A stretch of 64,000 nucleotides of DNA from Micromonospora siamensis (GTDB taxonomy: Bacteria > Actinomycetota > Actinomycetes > Mycobacteriales > Micromonosporaceae): NCBI RefSeq assembly GCF_900090305.1, contig NZ_LT607751.1:806001-870000 (forward strand), written 5' to 3'. Below the pieces are notes generated by a model that searched no databases, was not told the DNA's origin, and saw only the letters and a program-made list of their open reading frames with translations. Below are positions 59,992 to 64,000 of this stretch, piece after piece. A program made the position numbers and the translations under genes. Each line of letters starts with the position of its first letter. Within the stretch, counting starts at the first letter, position 1.

Positions 59992-60489
59992 TCAGGCGAT
60001 CATCCCCGCGATCACTAGCAGGAAGGCACCGACTAGAGCTGCTGCAAATGACTCCTGTACCCGGCGATGCTTGGTGCAGGCAATCTTGCTCATGACGACC
60101 AACTGCCGGCTGAGCATTGGCAGGGGGTCAAGATCCCGCAGCGCCTGCTCCAAGGGCTCTGGCGACCAGTGCTGAAGGTGGCCGAAGTAGATGAAGTTGG
60201 AAGGCCACTCGGTCGGGACGTTCTTGTTCCGAGTTCGTGGCATCACCACGAGCACGGAGAGGACCACTGAGACAGCCAGGAGACCTGCCCCGGCCCAAAA
60301 GATCAGGAGAGGCCATACGCCCGTGAGGTTGCCGAACCTAGAGCCTGAGTTCGACAGACCAACCGCTCCTGCCAGCACGGCCGACTCGATCGTCAGGGCA
60401 AACGAAGCCTTGGCGTCTACCTTGCCTGTCCAGTCAACGAGAGCGGCATGGATCTTCCAAGCAGTCTCGGCCGGATCAGTGGAGGTCAC
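59992..60489 (-). CDS. Pycsar-type membrane effector (PycTM-like)
   Basis: A 165-residue membrane protein fitting the Pycsar effector family: a short cytosolic start, GKVDAKASFAL leading into the first helix (about 28-46), a second helix (about 60-82, LLIFWAGAGLLAVSVVLSVLV), a soluble part with FIYFGHLQHWSP and LSRQLVVMSKIACTKHRRV, and a last helix (about 146-164). On sensing cyclic pyrimidine nucleotide such effectors are proposed to damage the membrane and stop phage growth. GTG start overlaps the cyclase stop (GTGA), which makes the pairing firm. Confidence 0.82.
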   Translation of the reverse strand: MTSTDPAETAWKIHAALVDWTGKVDAKASFALTIESAVLAGAVGLSNSGSRFGNLTGVWPLLIFWAGAGLLAVSVVLSVLVVMPRTRNKNVPTEWPSNFIYFGHLQHWSPEPLEQALRDLDPLPMLSRQLVVMSKIACTKHRRVQESFAAALVGAFLLVIAGMIA

Positions 60490-61214
60490 GGCTTCCACTG
60501 CCAGGACGAGCGGTAGACGGTGACCGACGCGCCGCCAGCATCTTGGCTGTAGGGGCCATCCCACATGATCTCCTGGTTTGGCTTCCCAGGATTCTTGTAC
60601 TTCACCTCGTCCTTAAGGCGGCGGAACACGTCCGAAGTGATGTACGAGGCGTAGGGCCAAGCCCTCACGTCACTCAGCTTGGCTGCCACGTTCGGTGGGC
60701 GGCCGATTGAGACCAGGTCGTTGTCCTCGTTCCGTACCCCGCCACGCACGATCAGCGCGGTGCCGGATGCCACGCCGACGCAGTGTTGGAGCTCGAAGCC
60801 CTTGCTCTTGAGCGAGGTAAGCCTCGCTTCGAGGGCAGGCCTGACGATCTCCTTCACCACGTAGTTGATGTTCAAGGCGCACCGTGCAGCCTCGCTGTTC
60901 TTCGACCCGCCCATGAAGATCGCCATTACACGATCCCCGTCGAAGCTGCGGATCTGACCACCGCGGAACTTGATGACGCGGCATGTCGCGTCCAAGTACG
61001 CACGGATGACCTTTGCCGCTGTCCTCGGGGCAAAGTCTCTTGCAAGGCCTGAGGAGTTGGCCATATCCGCGTAGAGGTAGACCGCATCCACCTCCACGGC
61101 CCCGTTCTTCAGGGTCACCGTGTCTGTGGTCGGCACCACAGTGCCAGTGCGTACGTTCCAGTCAGCGTTGACGACCGCCCCCACAGCGGCGGTGATGTCG
61201 TCTGTCACGCCCAT
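60486..61214 (-). CDS. Pycsar-type nucleotide cyclase (PycC-like)
   Basis: A 242-residue class III nucleotidyl cyclase. The two metal-binding aspartates appear as Asp50 in YLYADMANSSGLA and Asp94 in RSFDGDRVMAIFMG. GVASGTALIVRGG and DLVSIGRPPNVAAKLS (Asn175) are the later active-site blocks. The compact size, lack of regulatory domains and the overlapping membrane effector gene identify a pyrimidine cyclase of the Pycsar anti-phage system rather than an ordinary adenylate cyclase. Whether it makes cCMP or cUMP cannot be read. ATG with GAGGA upstream; first gene of a leftward operon next to attR. Confidence 0.85.
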   Translation of the reverse strand: MGVTDDITAAVGAVVNADWNVRTGTVVPTTDTVTLKNGAVEVDAVYLYADMANSSGLARDFAPRTAAKVIRAYLDATCRVIKFRGGQIRSFDGDRVMAIFMGGSKNSEAARCALNINYVVKEIVRPALEARLTSLKSKGFELQHCVGVASGTALIVRGGVRNEDNDLVSIGRPPNVAAKLSDVRAWPYASYITSDVFRRLKDEVKYKNPGKPNQEIMWDGPYSQDAGGASVTVYRSSWQWKP

Positions 61215-61331
61215 GCTGTCCTCAGTTCATGAAGTTGTGTGCGATCCACGTGCGATAGGGGCCGGCGCACGAGGGATCGCGAGGGGCAATCACGGTCATA
61301 GCCGACAAGATCAAGAGGCCCCCAGACAGCA

Positions 61332-61365
61332 CAACGCCGACCGGCGTTTCCGCTGGTCGGCGTTG
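61332..61365 (-). terminator. Terminator of the tRNA operon, carried by the element
   Basis: CAACGCCGACC (61332-61342) pairs perfectly with GGTCGGCGTTG (61355-61365). It follows tRNA-Phe in the leftward direction and lies immediately inside attR, so the element supplies the tRNA operon with its own terminator after integration. Confidence 0.75.
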
Positions 61366-61430
61366 CTGTAGCCCGGCGAAAGGCTATGTGGCCAGGGGCG
61401 GGGTCGAACCGCCGACCTTCCGATTTTCAG
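61366..61430. repeat. Right attachment site (attR), 65-bp direct repeat
   Basis: Perfect copy of 47784-47848. It covers the 3' part of the intact tRNA-Phe gene up to the anticodon loop plus 23 bp beyond its 3' end. Strand exchange should occur within this segment, probably near the anticodon stem. Confidence 0.95.
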
Positions 61431-61462
61431 TCGGACGCTCGTACCAACTGAGCTACCTGGCC
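61389..61462 (-). tRNA. tRNA-Phe (GAA)
   Basis: 74-nt cloverleaf: acceptor GGCCAGG pairs with CCTGGCC, D-arm GCTCAGTTGGTACGAGC, anticodon loop CTGAAAA with GAA, T-arm GGCGGTTCGAACCGCC, discriminator A. No encoded CCA. Reconstituted by the element's 3' end and serves as its attachment site. Confidence 0.97.
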
Positions 61463-61545
61463 GTACCGCTCGGAACATCGTACCCGCGAGGGTATCTGCT
61501 CCGATACGCAGAACGCCGCGCAAACCTCGCGCGGCGCAGCGCTTG

Positions 61546-61619
61546 CGGTCCTGACGGGACTTGAACCCGCGACCTCCGCCTTGACAGGGCGGCGAGCACT
61601 CCAACTGCTCCACAGGACC
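61546..61619 (-). tRNA. tRNA-Asp (GTC)
   Basis: 74-nt cloverleaf with acceptor GGTCCTG/CAGGACC, anticodon GTC in CTGTCAA, T-loop GGTTCAAGTCC and discriminator G. Second gene of a leftward Glu-Asp-Phe cluster. Confidence 0.97.
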
Positions 61620-61651
61620 TTGCTCTGTTGCCTCCGGCCGAAGCCGGACCG

Positions 61652-61724
61652 TGCCCCCAACGGGATTCGAACCCGTGCTACCGCCTTGAAAGGGCGGCGT
61701 CCTGGGCCGCTAGACGATGAGGGC
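61652..61724 (-). tRNA. tRNA-Glu (TTC)
   Basis: 73-nt cloverleaf with acceptor GCCCTCA/TGGGGGC, anticodon TTC in CTTTCAA, T-loop GGTTCGAATCC and discriminator A. First gene of the cluster; the operon promoter should lie in 61725-61878. Confidence 0.97.
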
Positions 61725-61878
61725 GGCCCCGCCATCATTGCACACTCGCAACTTCAAGCGGACTTGCTCCCATCCGGCCCCGCCGGAGGCATGGAAAGCA
61801 TACGTGATGATCGGCTGGCCGACCAAATCGGTATGGCGCGGTGCACAGGCGGACGCATAATCGCAGGTCAGTAGGGGT

Positions 61879-62724
61879 TTAGCGGAGCCGGACCACGCCG
61901 TACCGGCGCTTCAGGTCGGGGATCAGGAAGCGGCAGGCGGCCATGGTCGAGGCGCGGTTTCCCCCGCCGTCGTGCATCAGGACGACCGCGCCGGGCCCGA
62001 CCGTGGTGGTCACCCGCTTGGTGATCACCGGCGGTGTGGGCCTCGCCCAGTCCTGCGGGTCGACGCTCCAGTGCAGCGGCTTCATGCCCAACTGCCGGGC
62101 CACCGCGATCTCCTCGCCGGTCCAGCGGCCGCCGGGCTGCCGGAAGAAGGGCACCTTGGCGCCCGGCGCGGCGGCCTGGATGGCCCGGTTGGTGCGGACC
62201 AGGTCGGCCCGGACCTCGGCCAGCGGGCGGCGGCCGAGGTCCATGTCGTGCCGCCAGCTGTGGTTGCACAGCTGGTGACCCTCGCGGACGATCCGGGCCA
62301 CCAGCTGGGGGTGCCGCTTCACCTGGACGCCCACCACGCAGAAGGTCGCGGTGACGTGCGCGGCCCGCAGCTGGTCGAGCAGCTGCGGCGTCCACGCCGG
62401 GCTGGGCCCGTCGTCGAAGGTGAGGGCCACCGCACGCACGCCGGTGCCGCGGCGCAGGCCCGCCGGGAGCTTCTTGGGCAGCGGCCGCAGCTTGGGCGGG
62501 GGCGGCGGGGTGCTCCGGACGGGGCGCGGGGGGCCGCTGGGCGTCGGCTCCGGCTTCGGCCTGGACGTCGGCTCCGGCCCGGCGGGGGCCGGTGTGCCGG
62601 AAGCCGGAGCGGCCGGGGCGGGGCCGCCGGCACCGCTGCCGACGCCGCGGCGGACGGGGTCCCCGCAGCCGCTCAGGGCGAGCAGCAGGCTGAGGCAGAT
62701 CGCCGATACGGCGCGTGAAGTCAT
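61879..62724 (-). CDS. Polysaccharide deacetylase lipoprotein (NodB domain)
   Basis: A 281-residue envelope-anchored esterase. The lipobox LALSGC gives a lipidated Cys near residue 20, followed by a Pro/Ala/Gly-rich spacer (to about 90) that would span the cell wall. The NodB domain has motif 1 TFDDGPS near residue 102, the metal His pair in NHSWRHD, RQPGGRW, SVDPQDW and LMHDGGG. It would remove acetyl groups from peptidoglycan or another extracellular polysaccharide. ATG at 62724 with CGGAG upstream. Confidence 0.9.
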   Translation of the reverse strand: MTSRAVSAICLSLLLALSGCGDPVRRGVGSGAGGPAPAAPASGTPAPAGPEPTSRPKPEPTPSGPPRPVRSTPPPPPKLRPLPKKLPAGLRRGTGVRAVALTFDDGPSPAWTPQLLDQLRAAHVTATFCVVGVQVKRHPQLVARIVREGHQLCNHSWRHDMDLGRRPLAEVRADLVRTNRAIQAAAPGAKVPFFRQPGGRWTGEEIAVARQLGMKPLHWSVDPQDWARPTPPVITKRVTTTVGPGAVVLMHDGGGNRASTMAACRFLIPDLKRRYGVVRLR

Positions 62725-62798
62725 GTTCGCTCCGGAGGGGATCGGTGCGCGGACCGATCCGACGGTAATGGACGGAGCGTGACGTTTGGTAGATCCGT

Positions 62799-63743
62799 TC
62801 AGCCTGTCGTGGTCTGGTCCAGAGAATCCCTTACGGCCACGGCGAGCGACACCGCCTCGGCCAGGTCCACCGGCCGAACCACCCCGGCGGGCAGCATGTC
62901 GGCCCGCCAGCCGGGCCCGGCGGCCAGCACCAGCAGGGGCCGGCGCGGGGCGGCGAGCAGGGCGGCGAGCTGCCCCGGGTCGGCGGTGGCCCGGGTGTGC
63001 GACCAGACCACGACGGCCGCGGGACCGGTCCGGTCGACCGCGTCGACCAGAGCGGGAGTCGGCACCCGTGCGCCGAGCATCCGGTACGCGACGCCCACCT
63101 CGGCCAGCGCCGCGCCGAGCGCCTCCAGCGGCAGGGTGTGCTGTTCCTCGTCGGCGCAGGAGAGCAGGATCCGGGCCGGCCCGACGGCCGGGATCGACCG
63201 GGCTACCGTGGCGAACGCCTCGGAGACGCACCGGGACATCAGGTGCTCGACCTCGATCAGCCCGGCGGTGGCGGCGTGCCGCTCACCGATGCCGGTCAGC
63301 ACCGGGCGGAGCAGCCCCTCCCAGGTGGCCACCACCCCGTCGGTGGCCAGCGCGTGCGCGATGGCCTCCCCGATGGCGGCCGAGTCGAGCCGCATGGCGG
63401 CCCGGGCCAGCCCGCGCGCGGCAGGCCCGGCCCGGCCCACCGGAATGGTCAGCCCACCGCCGTGCCGGGCCGGGCGCAGCCGACCGGACCCGGCCAGGTC
63501 GGCCGGGTCCACCGCGGGCGCCTGGCGGGCCCACCGGGCCGCCTCGGCCGGGGTCACCCCCTCCGCGGTGAGCTTGCGCATGATCTCCAGCCGAGCCAGG
63601 TCGGCGGGCGTGTAGCGCCGGTGGTGGCCGGGGACGTGCTGGCTGGGGCCGAGACCGTACCGCTGGTGCCAGGTGCGCAGCGTGGTGACCGCCACGCCCA
63701 GCCGCCGCGCGACGGCCCCCGCGCTCAGCGCGTCATCGGCCAC
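62799..63743 (-). CDS. MerR-family regulator with B12-binding-type C-terminal domain
   Basis: A 314-residue regulator. Residues about 8-75 form the MerR winged helix (AGAVARRLGVAVTTLRTWHQRY, HHRRYTPADLARLEIMRKL in pieces). The C-terminal part resembles the CarH/LitR class, with the four-helix module (TWEGLLRPVLTGIGERH, then EVEHLMSRCVSEAF) before an alpha/beta domain (ILLSCADEEQHTLPLEALGAAL). The DxHxxG cobalamin-ligand motif is not seen, so B12 binding or light response is doubtful. It lies next to a probable IPP isomerase gene, which fits carotenoid/isoprenoid control. Confidence 0.8.
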   Translation of the reverse strand: MADDALSAGAVARRLGVAVTTLRTWHQRYGLGPSQHVPGHHRRYTPADLARLEIMRKLTAEGVTPAEAARWARQAPAVDPADLAGSGRLRPARHGGGLTIPVGRAGPAARGLARAAMRLDSAAIGEAIAHALATDGVVATWEGLLRPVLTGIGERHAATAGLIEVEHLMSRCVSEAFATVARSIPAVGPARILLSCADEEQHTLPLEALGAALAEVGVAYRMLGARVPTPALVDAVDRTGPAAVVVWSHTRATADPGQLAALLAAPRRPLLVLAAGPGWRADMLPAGVVRPVDLAEAVSLAVAVRDSLDQTTTG

Positions 63744-63753
63744 CCGACCGCTC

Positions 63754-64000
63754 CTACGCCTCGTCGTGCGCGGAGGCGCCGACCGGCTTCGCGGCGCCGG
63801 TGCCGGTGCCGGTGCCGGTGCCGGCGGAGCGCAGCAGCCGGCTCACCACCCCACCCAGCCAGGGGGCGTGCGCGCGGGGGTCGGCGTCGATCTCCGACAT
63901 CAGCCGAGCCGGGTCGACCCAGCGCAGCTCGGCCACCTCGTCGGGGTCGGGCCGTACGGTGACGTCGGCGGGCACGTCGGCGCGGAGCACGTGGTCGTAC
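63754..64000 (-). CDS. idi: Nudix hydrolase, probably isopentenyl-diphosphate isomerase (C-terminal part)
   Basis: The last about 82 codons of a gene that begins outside the window. DPDEVAELRWVDPARLMSEI, followed by PWLGGVVSRLL, matches the end of type 1 IPP isomerase (Idi) and some related Nudix enzymes. The catalytic Nudix box is beyond the edge. The tail carries a (Gly-Thr)4 run from a 6-bp repeat (about 63796-63820). The stop is 10 bp before the MerR start, so both are probably one operon. Confidence 0.6.
   Translation of the reverse strand, partial: YDHVLRADVPADVTVRPDPDEVAELRWVDPARLMSEIDADPRAHAPWLGGVVSRLLRSAGTGTGTGTGAAKPVGASAHDEA

Larger units (their letters stand above)
47784..61430. 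mobile_element. pSAM2-type actinomycete integrative and conjugative element (AICE) in tRNA-Phe
   Basis: About 13.6 kb bounded by perfect 65-bp direct repeats, one within an intact tRNA-Phe gene and one holding only its 3' part. Inside are a tyrosine integrase next to attL, excisionase, a RepSA-type rolling-circle initiator, a TraB/FtsK DNA translocase for double-stranded conjugal transfer, a DUF2637 protein, a Pra-like activator and a regulatory operon: the standard AICE kit. Extra cargo is a GGDEF protein, an ImmA/XRE pair and a Pycsar-type defence locus by attR. The right-hand 4.5 kb is visibly less GC-rich than the chromosome. Confidence 0.93.

Noticed and set aside
60486..61214. Ordinary adenylate cyclase signalling gene
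   Set aside because: The stand-alone small domain, GTGA overlap with a membrane effector and location on a mobile element favour a Pycsar cyclase.
63796..63820. Significant microsatellite in the Nudix gene
   Set aside because: Only four 6-bp GCCGGT units at the disordered C-terminus; too short to argue for phase variation.

Overview
The window looks like chromosome from a high-GC actinomycete, most likely a member of the Micromonosporaceae (inference). The evidence is very high G+C, frequent GTG starts with GGAGG-type ribosome sites, a BldC developmental regulator, a pSAM2-type integrative element, and gene orders shared with other actinomycetes: htdX-fabG4-fadA2 as in Mycobacterium, and purF-purM-DUF3073-vdh-(hypothetical)-bldC as in Streptomyces.

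Layout. (1) 1-3.6 kb: fatty-acid genes, a MaoC-type dehydratase cut by the window edge and a FabG4 reductase, divergent from a FadA2-type thiolase. (2) 3.65-19.6 kb: seven tandem leftward genes for secreted paralogues. Six carry a signal peptide, a right-handed beta-helix, a PKD domain and two fascin-like beta-trefoils; one lacks the helix. Most are followed by strong GC-rich hairpins. (3) 19.8-33.7 kb: purine biosynthesis genes (purB; purS-purQ-purL; purF-purM) interspersed with an IS30-family insertion sequence, a YbjQ protein, a ComB-like phosphatase, a large Gly/Tyr-rich membrane protein and an SCP-domain protein. (4) 33.8-35.15 kb: a two-gene RiPP cassette, a radical SAM/SPASM maturase of AmcB type overlapping a 78-residue precursor with an aromatic-rich C-terminus, inserted between purM and DUF3073. 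(5) 35.3-47.7 kb: housekeeping and small genes (vdh, bldC, beta-oxidation pair, and a substrate-binding lipoprotein whose two halves are in reversed order). (6) 47.78-61.43 kb: a 13.6-kb actinomycete integrative and conjugative element (AICE) in a tRNA-Phe gene, bounded by perfect 65-bp direct repeats. It has int, xis, a RepSA-type initiator, a GGDEF protein, a DUF2637 protein, a TraB/FtsK translocase, a Pra-like activator, several regulators, and at the tRNA end a Pycsar-type anti-phage locus (nucleotide cyclase plus membrane effector) with an extra membrane protein built on 99-bp tandem repeats. (7) 61.4-64 kb: tRNA-Phe, tRNA-Asp and tRNA-Glu, a polysaccharide deacetylase lipoprotein, a MerR/B12-type regulator and the end of a Nudix (IPP isomerase-like) gene.

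How the parts work together: the element's maintenance genes form one leftward, mostly overlapping operon (traB to int), facing a rightward regulatory operon across a 269-bp region with a perfect 20-bp palindrome. The defence cargo sits against the right attachment site. Outside the element, the purine genes form three transcription units of one pathway, and the amc cassette appears to be an insertion into otherwise conserved core order.

The most notable items are the Pycsar locus with its repeat-protein third gene, the cyclophane RiPP cassette, the seven-gene secreted paralogue array with signs of recent sequence homogenisation, and the circularly permuted binding protein. All function calls are from sequence reading only; no database search was run.
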